Shown one piece after another: positions 8,789 through 17,349 of a stretch of DNA of 42,490 bases. The translations under genes and the position numbers were made by a program. The stretch is taken from contig CALUPP010000009.1 of the NCBI GenBank assembly GCA_944322685.1, positions 1 through 42,490 of the forward strand. Reading direction: 5' to 3'. Under the pieces are notes generated by a model that worked only from the letters and a program-made list of their open reading frames with translations, had not been told where the DNA came from and did not search any database. This stretch comes from Candidatus Gastranaerophilales bacterium (GTDB taxonomy: Bacteria; Cyanobacteriota; Vampirovibrionia; Gastranaerophilales; Gastranaerophilaceae). Numbering within the stretch: position 1 is the stretch's first letter; each line of letters begins with the position of its first letter.

Positions 8789-9418
8789 TTGGCGCCGGAC
8801 AAAGAAAAAATTAAATCCCAGCTTAGAGAAAACATCGAAACCGTTGTTTTTGTTATTGTGATGGTTATCGTTATCAGATTTTTCCTGGGTGAAATCCGCT
8901 GGATTCCGTCCGCGTCGATGCATCCGACTTTGATTGAGGGCGACAGGGTATTTGTGGAACGCCTCTCGCGCTTTTTCACAACGCCTGAACGCGGCGATAT
9001 AATGGTTTTTTATCCCCCGTTTGAGGAGATTAAAACCGATCCGGTTTCGATTTTTGCAAGGCTTACGGGATTTTTCTGCAAGGATATTGCATATATTAAG
9101 CGAGTTGTGGGCATGCCCGGCGATAAACTTGAGATAAAGAAAGATTTTTCCGGCGAATATCACGTTTTTATCAACGACAAGGCGCTGGATGAGCCATATA
9201 TCCTTAGTGATGCGGATTATATCCCCTGTTCGGGCGAAATGTACTGCGGCCCGATGAAAATTCCTACCGGGCACTATTTTATGATGGGTGATAATCGCGG
9301 AAATTCGCAGGATTCGCGTTTCTGGGGTCTATTGCCCAAAGAACGCTTCATCGGACGGGCCGTTGTTCTCTTTTGGCCGTTGAATCGGATGGATTATTTC
9401 GAGCGTCCGTCTTATTAG
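8789..9418 (+). CDS. lepB: Signal peptidase I
   Basis: This 209-residue serine protease removes Sec signal peptides at the membrane. One N-terminal membrane segment spans about residues 18-34. The nucleophile Ser43 lies in PSASMHPT and the general base Lys104 in YIKRVVGMPGD. The conserved box GDNRGNSQDSRFWG lies at 167-180. The start is a TTG with a strong AAGGAGG 8 nt upstream; no ATG gives the full membrane segment. It lies 22 bp after the prenyltransferase gene. The gap 9419-9617 to the convergent GH57 gene holds only weak hairpins. Confidence 0.95.
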   Translation: MAPDKEKIKSQLRENIETVVFVIVMVIVIRFFLGEIRWIPSASMHPTLIEGDRVFVERLSRFFTTPERGDIMVFYPPFEEIKTDPVSIFARLTGFFCKDIAYIKRVVGMPGDKLEIKKDFSGEYHVFINDKALDEPYILSDADYIPCSGEMYCGPMKIPTGHYFMMGDNRGNSQDSRFWGLLPKERFIGRAVVLFWPLNRMDYFERPSY

Positions 9419-9617
9419 GCATTATTTGATGTGCTCTGAGGCTAAAAGCGGAAAATTTTAATTTTTCAGCTTAATTTTACCGCTATTTGGGGGACTTTGT
9501 GCTTTATTCCGGTAATTTTTACCCTGAAAAGCGTCAAAATCGCCTTATCTTCCACCCAAAGCGGATTTTGAACTTTTCTCCGGAATAATCCGCGAGTTTT
9601 GCGCCTGCAATCGCAGA

Positions 9618-12188
9618 TTATTTCCCCTGAGTGTTTCCCTGTTCTTTCCCCTGCTCTTTTCTGAGGGGCGACATGATTTTGTCAAAGTTTTCTTTGAAGA
9701 AATCCGTGTTAATATTCAGCCTTGTGCCCAGTTCAAGCAGAAGCAGGATGAATTTTCGGTCATAATCGTCCCTGACATCATCTGGCTGCTGCGCAAATTC
9801 TTCAAGGAGGTCTTTCATCTTAACAAAATACGTGTTTTGGGCTTCAGAAATGTCAACATTCAAATCAAGCAGCTCAACGCATTTGAAAAGGTCAAGAATA
9901 ATCTCAATCCTGTGAATTTCAGGATTTTTTGCAAGCTCAAAAACCGCTTTGTAAATTTTTTCGGCAAAAATATTGTTCGCAGCCTTTTTGTCGAGCTGGA
10001 TTCCGATGGTTTTTGCCTGTTCGTTGATGTCAATCGCCGCCTGAATGTCATGCGGAAGCAGATATTTGTCGAAATTCTGCATAAGCAGGTTGAACTCGCG
10101 GCTCAGCGTGTATGCCGTAGCAATTTTGAACTCTTTTGGCGCCTCAAGTCCCAGGCTGTTGTAGTGGTAAATCGAGCCTTTGCCTTCTTCGTAAATTTCT
10201 TTGTACAAATTCGTGAATTTGTTTGTTTTGTTCTGCAAAAGCAGGTTGAGAATCTTTCTGCGCTCCTCAATAAAGATATTTTTGAGCGTGTAATATTCTT
10301 TTCCGAATTCTTCGTCGAGTTTTCTGATTATTTCGGTCAACGGCTGACCCAGGAACGTATTCATCAGCTCTTTTTGAATTCTGGTGTATTCCTGCGAGTC
10401 AGTGTATTCTTTTATCGCGCAGTGGAAGTCTTCGCCCGAAAATTTCAACAGCGCGTAAATCATGTCGAATTTTTCAAGCGTAATTTTTGACTGTACTTCG
10501 ATTCTGCCTACGGAAAGCGTGTTTTTCCCGCTGGATTCGACTTTGTTGTCGATTTTTTTTATGTCATAGCAATAAAATGTTTTTTCATCGCCGAAATCTT
10601 CATACAAAGCCGAAATTGCGTACAAGCTGACAATCTGTTTTATTGTCACGACTGCCGGTTTGACAAATTTTTCGTAAATATCCTTTCCCGTGCCCAGTTC
10701 TTTGATGTTGCTTTGCGCGTTGTCAAGGATTTTCAAAAATTCGGTTTCATAATCTTCAGTTGTGAAATCTCCGGCAAGCTGCATTGCGCGTGCTGCGTAT
10801 TTCATAATCTGTGTGGTTTCAATTCCCGAAATATCTGCGAAAAACCATCCGCAGCTGGTGTACATAAGCATTGCCTGGCGCTGCATTTCAAGCAATTTCA
10901 TTGCCGCAGCCTTGCCCTCGTCGTTAATGTCCGGATTAAGAACATTTTTTAAGAAATATTTTACGTTCAGCTCGCTTCTGTCAAGAATAACCGTGATATA
11001 GTCGTTTCGGACTTCCCAGATGTCCTTGTTAAAGTATTTTGGAGCTTCTTTTTCAAAAAGTTCAATGAGCCTGTCGCGCAAATAATCCAGCGCATCGCGC
11101 AAAGGAGTTCTCCAGCGCTGATTCCAGCCGGGCTGCGCGTTGGTTGAGCAGCCGCAGTCCTCTTTCCAGCGGCCTACGCCATGGAAACAGCTCCAGGAGG
11201 AGGCTTGTTTGATGTCGCCTTCGTAGTTTACGCCGAATTTGTCGAGGTATTCGGGATAATTTGTTAATGTGAAGCCCTCATCTCTCGCTTTTACTCGCAA
11301 AACATAAGAAAGCGCCATATCCCCGAATTTTGTATGGTGGCCGTAGCTTTCGCCGTCAGTTGCGATGTTTACAATCTGCGGATAGTCGCGTAAATCCGAA
11401 ACTCCGTCCTTTAGGCGTTTTGCAAACTTGTTTCCGTCCTTTAAGAGGTTGTCGAAAGCGACAGAACGCGAAATTGCGCCGTCGTAGAAGAACAGATCAA
11501 CGTATTTTTCGGGATTATTCTTGATAAAATACCTGTACGGGCGTGCTGGATCGATATTTCCCCAGCTTACGTCCTGCCATTCTTTTGTGCCGATTTTTCG
11601 GCAGCGCAGAGCCTGAAATGGCGATAAAACAGTGAATTTTATGCCGTTATCCGCCAGAACCTCGAGTGTTTCATCGTCAACAGCGGTTTCTGCGAGCCAG
11701 ATGCCCTCGGGCTCGCGTCCGTATCTGTATTTAAAATCGCGAATTCCCCATTTTACCTGCGTTTCTTTGTCGCGTCTGTTGGCCAGCGGCATGATTATGT
11801 GGTTGTAAACCTGTGCCATTGCGTTTCCATGGCCGGAAAAACGGTCGCGGCTTTCAACATCGGCTTTTATTATCCTTTCGTAGGTCAGCGGGGCGTGATG
11901 TTCCATCCAGGACATCAGCGTCGGGCCGAAATTAAAGCTCATGAGCGAATAATTGCTCACAACGTCGAGAACTTTGTTCTTGCTGTCCACAATTCTTGAT
12001 GCCGAGTTCGGATTGTAGCATTCAAGGTTGATTCTTTCGTTCCAGTCATGGAAAGGAAGCGCGCTGTCCTGCTGTTCTATGGCTTCAAGCCAGGGATTTT
12101 CCCTCGGGGGCTGGTAAAAATGCCCGTGAATCGTAAGGTAATAGCCGTTTTTTGTCTTTTCGGCCTTGTTTTTATCTTGCTCTGCCAC
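9618..12188 (-). CDS. GH57 glycoside hydrolase with DUF3536 C-terminus
   Basis: This 856-residue protein opens with a GH57 signature (YYLTIHGHFYQPPRENPW, about residues 17-34). The GH57 nucleophile strand reads GIWLAETAVD, with Glu as the retaining nucleophile. A Cys/Trp-rich stretch (SWSCFHGVGRWKEDCGCS) and a long helical DUF3536-type C-terminal half follow. Family members act on alpha-glucans (amylase, 4-alpha-glucanotransferase or branching enzyme); this subfamily is common in cyanobacteria. There is no signal peptide, so a role in intracellular glycogen is likely. The start is a GTG with GAGGG 7 nt upstream. It is 45 bp from the upstream gene. Confidence 0.88.
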   Translation of the reverse strand: MAEQDKNKAEKTKNGYYLTIHGHFYQPPRENPWLEAIEQQDSALPFHDWNERINLECYNPNSASRIVDSKNKVLDVVSNYSLMSFNFGPTLMSWMEHHAPLTYERIIKADVESRDRFSGHGNAMAQVYNHIIMPLANRRDKETQVKWGIRDFKYRYGREPEGIWLAETAVDDETLEVLADNGIKFTVLSPFQALRCRKIGTKEWQDVSWGNIDPARPYRYFIKNNPEKYVDLFFYDGAISRSVAFDNLLKDGNKFAKRLKDGVSDLRDYPQIVNIATDGESYGHHTKFGDMALSYVLRVKARDEGFTLTNYPEYLDKFGVNYEGDIKQASSWSCFHGVGRWKEDCGCSTNAQPGWNQRWRTPLRDALDYLRDRLIELFEKEAPKYFNKDIWEVRNDYITVILDRSELNVKYFLKNVLNPDINDEGKAAAMKLLEMQRQAMLMYTSCGWFFADISGIETTQIMKYAARAMQLAGDFTTEDYETEFLKILDNAQSNIKELGTGKDIYEKFVKPAVVTIKQIVSLYAISALYEDFGDEKTFYCYDIKKIDNKVESSGKNTLSVGRIEVQSKITLEKFDMIYALLKFSGEDFHCAIKEYTDSQEYTRIQKELMNTFLGQPLTEIIRKLDEEFGKEYYTLKNIFIEERRKILNLLLQNKTNKFTNLYKEIYEEGKGSIYHYNSLGLEAPKEFKIATAYTLSREFNLLMQNFDKYLLPHDIQAAIDINEQAKTIGIQLDKKAANNIFAEKIYKAVFELAKNPEIHRIEIILDLFKCVELLDLNVDISEAQNTYFVKMKDLLEEFAQQPDDVRDDYDRKFILLLLELGTRLNINTDFFKENFDKIMSPLRKEQGKEQGNTQGK

Positions 12189-12233
12189 TTATAAACCCTC
12201 TTTTTCTTTTCCAACCGTCAGGAGCCGGACTTT

Positions 12234-12818
12234 TTACTGTTTTTTCTCAGTTTGATTGTCCGAAGCCTTTGTTTTGTCAGCTGTTTTATTTTTTTTGTCA
12301 GTTATAATCATTTTGTCCACGTCAACCCACGGATCGCCCAGCGCGGTCGAGAAAACATGTCCGTAAATTGTGATTTTGTCGCCTGATTCAAGATCTATGA
12401 ATTTTTCGGCATAATCTCTCAAAAGAAATATCTTCATTTCTGAAAGCGGAATCGTATGATCAGTCACGTCGTCGCGTTTTATGAGGAACGATATAAATTC
12501 TTCCGCTTTTCTGTACGCAGGCGTGTAATCAAGCCCCAGCGTGGAAAATTTGTCGAATGTTGCGTCCATTTTTATGTTCTTGCCCACATATTGCCCCGGA
12601 TTTGCGACAACGTCAAGCGATTTTACCGGCGTGTAGTCAGCGGGGTTGATTTTCTTTTCAACAAACTTTGGTTTTTCCGGTTTTGTTGCTGTATTTTCAA
12701 TTACGGCAGGGGTTTGTTTGGGTTTTTCTGCGGGTGAGAGTGTTTTGTCCGCCAGCGCAAATGAGCTTCCCAAAAGCAGTACTGCCGCAATCAATATTGT
12801 TATAATTCTATTTTTCAT
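12234..12818 (-). CDS. Secreted OB-fold-like protein of unknown function
   Basis: This 194-residue protein has a clear signal peptide (residues 1-23, hydrophobic core ITILIAAVLLLGSSF, likely cleavage after ALA). A Lys/Pro/Thr-rich linker and a compact domain at about 65-175 follow. The pattern PGQYVGKNIKMDATF ... SGDKITIYGHVFS matches single OB-fold tRNA_anti-like domains seen in exported proteins. The Lys-rich tail is probably disordered. An extended -10-like ATGCTAAAAT lies 28 nt upstream of the start and GAGGA serves as ribosome-binding site. Function is unknown. Confidence 0.65.
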   Translation of the reverse strand: MKNRIITILIAAVLLLGSSFALADKTLSPAEKPKQTPAVIENTATKPEKPKFVEKKINPADYTPVKSLDVVANPGQYVGKNIKMDATFDKFSTLGLDYTPAYRKAEEFISFLIKRDDVTDHTIPLSEMKIFLLRDYAEKFIDLESGDKITIYGHVFSTALGDPWVDVDKMIITDKKNKTADKTKASDNQTEKKQ

Positions 12819-12874
12819 TGCATTTTCCTCATCATTTTCTACTATTTTAGCATATATTGAAAAAATAGTAATAA

Positions 12875-14206
12875 TTATTTTGTCCTATTTTCCCGAATTA
12901 CTAATCCAAAAAGCAATATACTAAACGGCAGCATTTGCAGCATTATTCTGTCCAAAGAGTTGTCCAGATGCCAGCTCAAATCGTGCGGTGAAAGCAAATA
13001 AATAAGAAAATATCCGCAGCACATCAGCGCAAATATGCCTGCGAGCAGCGCAACCGGCGCTTTTTGCTCGTTTTTTACGCAAAATCCCGCACAGGCAGGA
13101 ATAAGAAGCAAAAAAAGCATGCTAAACCGCGTAAATAGCATAAATAAGGCCGTTTTTACGATTAGAATGTATTTTGCAGGCTCAAAAATGTGGTCGTAGG
13201 TTTTTAAGGTCGTTATTCCGAGAATTACGTCGTTCGGCGTGTGGGCAAGGTGCTTAAAAAAGCCCAGCAGCGCCGTAAAGGGCAGCAATGACGCAAAAAG
13301 TATGAAAATGTTCTTCCATTCGCGTTTATAAAGAAAATATCCGCAAAAAACAGCGCAATAAACAAGCAAAAACATCATTCCTTCGTTTTTTGTCCATGCA
13401 CTTAACCCCGCAAAAAATGTGCCCAAAATAACGTATGAAATATTTTTGTTTTCAAAAAACAGCAAAAGACAAACCCCTGCGCAAAGGTTTACAAACGCAA
13501 TCGGTATGTCAGCCGCCTGCGAAGCGCCGTTTGTTAAAAAAATCGGGCATAATGCGAGGATTGATGCGAACAATGCCGCAATTTTCCGGCTTTTGAAGCG
13601 TTTTAGCGCAAAATAAATCAGAAAAACCGCTGAAAATGTGCAGATAATCCCGAAAATATTCGCCGCATCGCACACAGCCCCGCCGCAATAATGCCACAGC
13701 CTCGCAAAACTCGCCGGCACAAAGAACGGGTAGTCGTTGTGCATCATAAAATGCGGCAGTTCAAACACTCGCTGCCAGTTTGGGGACATTTCATAAAGAA
13801 ATCTCGCTTTTATACCGAAAATCCGGAATCCGTCCCAGCTCCCGAGCGCATTTATTATGAAATATTTCATATAAATCAAAAATCCGAGTAAAATCGCGAA
13901 AAGAAACGGCTTCGATATCTTAAAACCGTCGGTTTTTAGGTTGATTTCCTGCCGTTTTGCAAAGAAAATTCCGCCCAAAACACCCATCAGCGCAATTTCG
14001 CAAAAGACATAAACGCCGAAATTTTCTATGTTAAATACTTTCAAAATGAAATACAAAATCGAAAAAATCCCAAAGCCGGCGCAGGTTCCGAAGATGATTT
14101 TAAACGGCAAATCCAAATCTTTTGCGCAAACCGATACCGCAAAAAATCCGCACAACGCCGCGCTCAAAACACCATAAATCAGCCCCAAAACGCATAAAAA
14201 ACTCAT
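12875..14206 (-). CDS. Polytopic GT-C/GT39-like membrane glycosyltransferase
   Basis: This 443-residue protein has about eleven to thirteen hydrophobic segments. A loop after the first segments contains GSWDGFRIFGIKARFLYEM, with acidic and aromatic residues where GT-C enzymes (ArnT and protein-mannosyltransferase relatives) bind lipid-linked sugar. LSAWTKNEGMMFLL is another GT-C-like segment. These enzymes transfer sugars from polyprenyl-phosphate donors outside the cytoplasmic membrane. The start overlaps the preceding gene by 4 bp (ATGA). It is the last gene of the cysS-coaE chain. Donor and acceptor are unknown. Confidence 0.65.
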   Translation of the reverse strand: MSFLCVLGLIYGVLSAALCGFFAVSVCAKDLDLPFKIIFGTCAGFGIFSILYFILKVFNIENFGVYVFCEIALMGVLGGIFFAKRQEINLKTDGFKISKPFLFAILLGFLIYMKYFIINALGSWDGFRIFGIKARFLYEMSPNWQRVFELPHFMMHNDYPFFVPASFARLWHYCGGAVCDAANIFGIICTFSAVFLIYFALKRFKSRKIAALFASILALCPIFLTNGASQAADIPIAFVNLCAGVCLLLFFENKNISYVILGTFFAGLSAWTKNEGMMFLLVYCAVFCGYFLYKREWKNIFILFASLLPFTALLGFFKHLAHTPNDVILGITTLKTYDHIFEPAKYILIVKTALFMLFTRFSMLFLLLIPACAGFCVKNEQKAPVALLAGIFALMCCGYFLIYLLSPHDLSWHLDNSLDRIMLQMLPFSILLFGLVIRENRTK

Positions 14207-14616
14207 TTTGAACTCCTTGTGAATATGATTATGTTCGGGCTCAGCTGCTTAAAAATCGAAATCCCCGCTTCTGTGTGCGGTTTTTTGTCAAACATGCCGA
14301 CTGTATAAGCAAAATCGGGCCCTTTTTTTATTATTGACGGCACAAGCGCGTACTGTGCAATGTAAAAATTCATAATCGGGTCGGATTTTAGCAGTATTTC
14401 ATCATCGGTTACGTCGCTTACAAAGCCGATTTCGGGCTCCTTTTTCAAAAATCCTGCGCCATTTTCCAGAATCTCTGCTTTTTGCGAAAAAATGCTCATG
14501 TGCCTGAAATTCGTATTAAAAAATGAATACGGAATTTGCAAAATCAGCGGAAAATATTGCACGCTGAACAAAAATAGCAGCGAATAAGTTATAATTTCCA
14601 GCTTTTTTGCATTCAT
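14203..14616 (-). CDS. Membrane-anchored protein, partner of the GT-C-like gene
   Basis: This 137-residue protein has one N-terminal hydrophobic segment (about residues 9-26) and a soluble domain containing EIGFVSDVTDDE and FYIAQYALVPSIIKKG. These resemble the extracytoplasmic domain seen at the C-terminus of some GT-C enzymes. It overlaps coaE and the GT-C-like gene by 4 bp on each side, so the three are translated together. A split glycosyltransferase, with the periplasmic part encoded separately, is the likeliest explanation. No enzymatic motif is visible. Confidence 0.6.
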   Translation of the reverse strand: MNAKKLEIITYSLLFLFSVQYFPLILQIPYSFFNTNFRHMSIFSQKAEILENGAGFLKKEPEIGFVSDVTDDEILLKSDPIMNFYIAQYALVPSIIKKGPDFAYTVGMFDKKPHTEAGISIFKQLSPNIIIFTRSSK

Positions 14617-15203
14617 GCGCGCAGTCTTTCGATGATTTTGTTAATTTGCAGTTCCAATTCGAGAATATCGTTGTTGTTTTCTATGATGAAATCCGCAATA
14701 TTCCTCTTTTCTTCCTGCGAAATCTGTGAATTTATGCGCTCAAGAGCATGCTCAAGGCTGTATCCGTTTCGATTCATAAGCCTTTGCAGGCGAATTTTCT
14801 TGTCAGCGCAGACAAGAATCGTTTTGTCGAACATCGGCCGTATATCAATCTCAAAAAGAAGCGGAACTGAAGCGATTACTATGTCGCAGTCGCGTTTTTC
14901 ATCAAAAAATTCTTCAATTTTTTTGATTACTTCCGGATGAATGATGTTTTCGAGCGCCTCCAGCTTGTCCTCGTCCGAAAAAACAATTTTCCCTATTTTT
15001 GCGCGGGAAATTGAGCCGTTTTCATCGCAAATATCCTCATTTTCAAAAAGTTTTTTGATTTTTTGCCGGACATTTTTGTCTTTTTCAATCAGCTCATGCG
15101 TAACATCATCGGCATTTATCACAGGAATGCCTTTTTTTTCAAAATAGCTTTCCACAATGGATTTTCCGGAGGCGATATTCCCGGTGAGACCAACACTTAA
15201 CAT
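14613..15203 (-). CDS. coaE: Dephospho-CoA kinase
   Basis: This 196-residue kinase catalyses the last step of coenzyme A synthesis, phosphorylating the ribose 3'-OH of dephospho-CoA. The P-loop GLTGNIASGKS lies at the N-terminus, followed by the family motif INADDVTHEL, and the later segment with RLMNRNGYSLEHALERI fits the CoA lid. I use the ATG at 15203: GGAG lies 8 nt upstream and the ATG shares one base with the cysS stop (TAATG). The upstream TTG at 15218 would bury the ribosome-binding site in the gene. Confidence 0.94.
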   Translation of the reverse strand: MLSVGLTGNIASGKSIVESYFEKKGIPVINADDVTHELIEKDKNVRQKIKKLFENEDICDENGSISRAKIGKIVFSDEDKLEALENIIHPEVIKKIEEFFDEKRDCDIVIASVPLLFEIDIRPMFDKTILVCADKKIRLQRLMNRNGYSLEHALERINSQISQEEKRNIADFIIENNNDILELELQINKIIERLRA

Positions 15204-16642
15204 TATTTCAACTCCCAATTCGTGACACCGTCTTTGGTATCTTTCAACACAATATTTATTTTTGCAAGCCCGTCGCGGATTTTGTCCGCAGCTGCCCAGT
15301 TTTTAGCCGCACGTGCTTCGTTTCTTGCTTTTATTATCTCTTTCATCAGCTCAAAAGCCGGCGCATCTTTGTTTTCGATAAAATCGAATTCTGAAATAAC
15401 CTCTTTCAGCTTGTCAGCAAGCTGTTCTTCCGAAAGTTCGACTTTTTCAAAATCAAATCCCAGAACTCTCGCAATAACCATCAGCGACGACAGATATTTT
15501 TGTGCGGAATCCTTGTCATTTGCGTCTTTTGCCTTGTTTGCTTTCGTCGCAAGCTCAAACATCACCGCAAGCGCCTTTGATGTGTTAAAATCGTCGTTCA
15601 TTGCGTCTTTGAACTGTTCTATTTCGTCAGATCCGATGTTTTCAATCAAATTTTCTTTTCCGACGTAGTTCATCAGGTCGTTTACCGAGTTTTTGACGCG
15701 TTTTATGCCCGCTGCGGCTGCTTCGAGCGCTTCATCGTTGAATTCAACCGGCATTCTGTAATGATTTGTCAAAATAAAGAATCTGATTGTGTTTGCGTCG
15801 TATTTTTCTAAAATTCCGTCGATTGTGATGAAATTTCCGAGCGATTTTGACATTTTTTCTTTGTTAATCGTTACAAAACCGTTGTGAAGCCAATATTTTA
15901 CGAACCGGCAGCCATTTGCGCATTCGGACTGGGCGATTTCGTTCTCATGGTGCGGAAAAATCAAGTCCGCGCCGCCCGCATGGATATCTATTTCCGGCGC
16001 AAGGTGTTTTCTTGCCATTGCCGAGCATTCAATGTGCCAGCCCGGGCGGCCTATGCCCCATGGCGACTTGTAGCCGTGTTTTTCGTCTTTTTTCCAGAGC
16101 GCAAAGTCCAGAACATCCTCTTTTTTTGATGAAGCTTCCACTCTTGCGCCGGCAACAAGGTCATCAATCGGTTGTTTGCTCAGCGCGCCGTAATTTTTGA
16201 ATTTTTTAACCCTGAAATAAACGTCACCGTCAACTTCGTACGCAAAACCGTTATCAATAAGCTTTTTAACAATCGAAATCATCTCACCGAGGTTTTTTGT
16301 TGCGAAAGGTTCAATGTCAGGCTTTGAATTTCCGAGTTTTTTCATTGATTCTGAGAAAACATCGTAGTATTTTTTCGCAACTTCGTCGGGAGAAATGCCC
16401 TCTTTTTCTGATTTTGCAAGGATTTTGTCATCGACGTCGGTTACGTTGCGGCAATATGTGACGTCGTAGCCTAAAAACTTCAAATACCGGTAAACCACGT
16501 CCCACGTGATGTAGCAGCGGGCATGCCCGAGGTGCGGATTGTCATAAACTGTCGGGCCGCAGACGTACATGTTAACTTTTTTCCCGTTGATGGGCTCAAA
16601 TTCTTCAATTTTATCCGAATACGTATTAAATAATTTCAACAT
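15203..16642 (-). CDS. cysS: Cysteinyl-tRNA synthetase
   Basis: This 479-residue class I synthetase charges tRNA-Cys. The zinc/substrate motif VCGPTVYD lies at 27-34, and HLGHAR is the HIGH equivalent. The zinc-binding segment WHIECSAM, the histidines in FPHHENE and the KMSKS motif in KEKMSKSLGN are all present. The C-terminal helical region has the usual DALR-like length. It is the first gene of a reverse-strand chain with coaE, the membrane-anchored protein and the GT-C-like gene, linked by 1- to 4-bp overlaps. Confidence 0.96.
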   Translation of the reverse strand: MLKLFNTYSDKIEEFEPINGKKVNMYVCGPTVYDNPHLGHARCYITWDVVYRYLKFLGYDVTYCRNVTDVDDKILAKSEKEGISPDEVAKKYYDVFSESMKKLGNSKPDIEPFATKNLGEMISIVKKLIDNGFAYEVDGDVYFRVKKFKNYGALSKQPIDDLVAGARVEASSKKEDVLDFALWKKDEKHGYKSPWGIGRPGWHIECSAMARKHLAPEIDIHAGGADLIFPHHENEIAQSECANGCRFVKYWLHNGFVTINKEKMSKSLGNFITIDGILEKYDANTIRFFILTNHYRMPVEFNDEALEAAAAGIKRVKNSVNDLMNYVGKENLIENIGSDEIEQFKDAMNDDFNTSKALAVMFELATKANKAKDANDKDSAQKYLSSLMVIARVLGFDFEKVELSEEQLADKLKEVISEFDFIENKDAPAFELMKEIIKARNEARAAKNWAAADKIRDGLAKINIVLKDTKDGVTNWELK

Positions 16643-16715
16643 AACAAAATCCTCTCGAATAAAACCATATTACACCAAAAAATGCAATCAAAGAACCCCC
16701 GCAGTCGGATAATTG

Positions 16716-16928
16716 TTAAAATTTTAGTAATTCGTGCAGTTCCATGTTGTATGCGTGTGCAAGTTTCAGCAGGGTGAGGTATTTTGCCTCAACAATCCCG
16801 GCCTCAATCCTGCTGACCGTGGACGGCTCCAGTCCGTTCCGGTAGCATAGGGCGCTTAGCGTTAGTTTTCTGGATTTTCTTAGCTTTTTTAAATAGTTAC
16901 CCAGTTTTTGCAATTCATTTTGTTGCAT
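16716..16928 (-). CDS. XRE-family transcriptional regulator
   Basis: This 70-residue protein is essentially one helix-turn-helix domain. KLGNYLKKLRKSRKLTLS is helix 1 with helix 2, and GLEPSTVSRIEAGIVEA is the recognition region typical of the XRE/Cro family. A longer frame beginning at 16976 would translate the two operator-like palindromes as protein, so I start at the ATG at 16928, which itself lies within one palindrome. No ribosome-binding site precedes either start. The placement of the operators suggests autorepression and possibly control of the divergent gene at 17033. Confidence 0.8.
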   Translation of the reverse strand: MQQNELQKLGNYLKKLRKSRKLTLSALCYRNGLEPSTVSRIEAGIVEAKYLTLLKLAHAYNMELHELLKF

Positions 16929-16980
16929 ACATGCAATTTTAATGGTATTATTTGAAAAAATTTTGCACGCATGCAATTTT
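16923..16980. promoter_or_regulatory. Twin palindromic operators of the XRE regulator
   Basis: TTGCATACATGCAATTTT at 16923-16940 and TTGCACGCATGCAATTTT at 16963-16980 match at 16 of 18 positions, 40 bp apart (about four helical turns). Each contains a palindrome with 6-bp arms (TTGCAT/ATGCAA perfect in the first copy). One covers the regulator's start codon, the other a TTGCAT that could act as a -35 element with AATAAT 18 bp further on the reverse strand. This fits a Cro-like dimer binding cooperatively. Confidence 0.65.
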
Positions 16981-17032
16981 TTGATAAATTATTTTAATTT
17001 TTTTTGTTATTTTATGGGAGAGTATCGTAAAT

Positions 17033-17266
17033 TTGAACAAAATAAATATTTGTATTTCTTGTGATGATGCTTACGCGACTTATGCGGGCGTTGTGATAGT
17101 TTCTGCGCTTCTCAGTTCAAATATTGATGAATATTTCGATTTTTATATCCTTGAGCACGGACTTTCGGCAGAAAACAAGCAAAAATTAAGAGAATTGGAG
17201 AAAATAAAGCCCTGTTCAATAAAAATTGTGAACGTACGAAGATTTTTTTACAAAAATCAATATTAA
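17033..17266 (+). pseudogene. Truncated glycosyltransferase family 8 N-terminus
   Basis: The 77-residue frame matches the start of GT8 sugar transferases (LPS galactosyl/glucosyltransferase type): NICISCDDAYATYAGVVIVS followed by SALLSSN, FDFYILEHGLS and an ENKQKLREL helix. Full-length members have about 300 residues with a DxD metal site further on, which is absent here. After the stop the sequence becomes AT-rich and non-coding, then the autotransporter gene begins. The start is a TTG with GGGAGAG upstream. It is most likely a remnant of a GT8 gene cut short by rearrangement. Confidence 0.7.
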
Positions 17267-17349
17267 TATAAAAACTTAGCTCAACTATACAAATTTTTAT
17301 AAACCGGCGGAGAATATATTCTTTTTTATAAAAAAATAATATTAATTTT

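Noticed and set aside
9419-9617. Terminator between lepB and the GH57 gene
   Set aside because: GGTAA/TTACC and other short stems occur but none is followed by a T run on either strand.
9837-10490. Long forward ORF opposite the GH57 gene
   Set aside because: It is the antisense shadow of a well-supported coding region and is rich in Phe, Val and Arg as expected from the complement.
12841-12874. Terminator formed by ACTATTTT/AAAATAGT
   Set aside because: The stem is entirely A/T apart from single C/G pairs and overlaps the promoter-like ATGCTAAAAT of the next gene, so I do not claim it.
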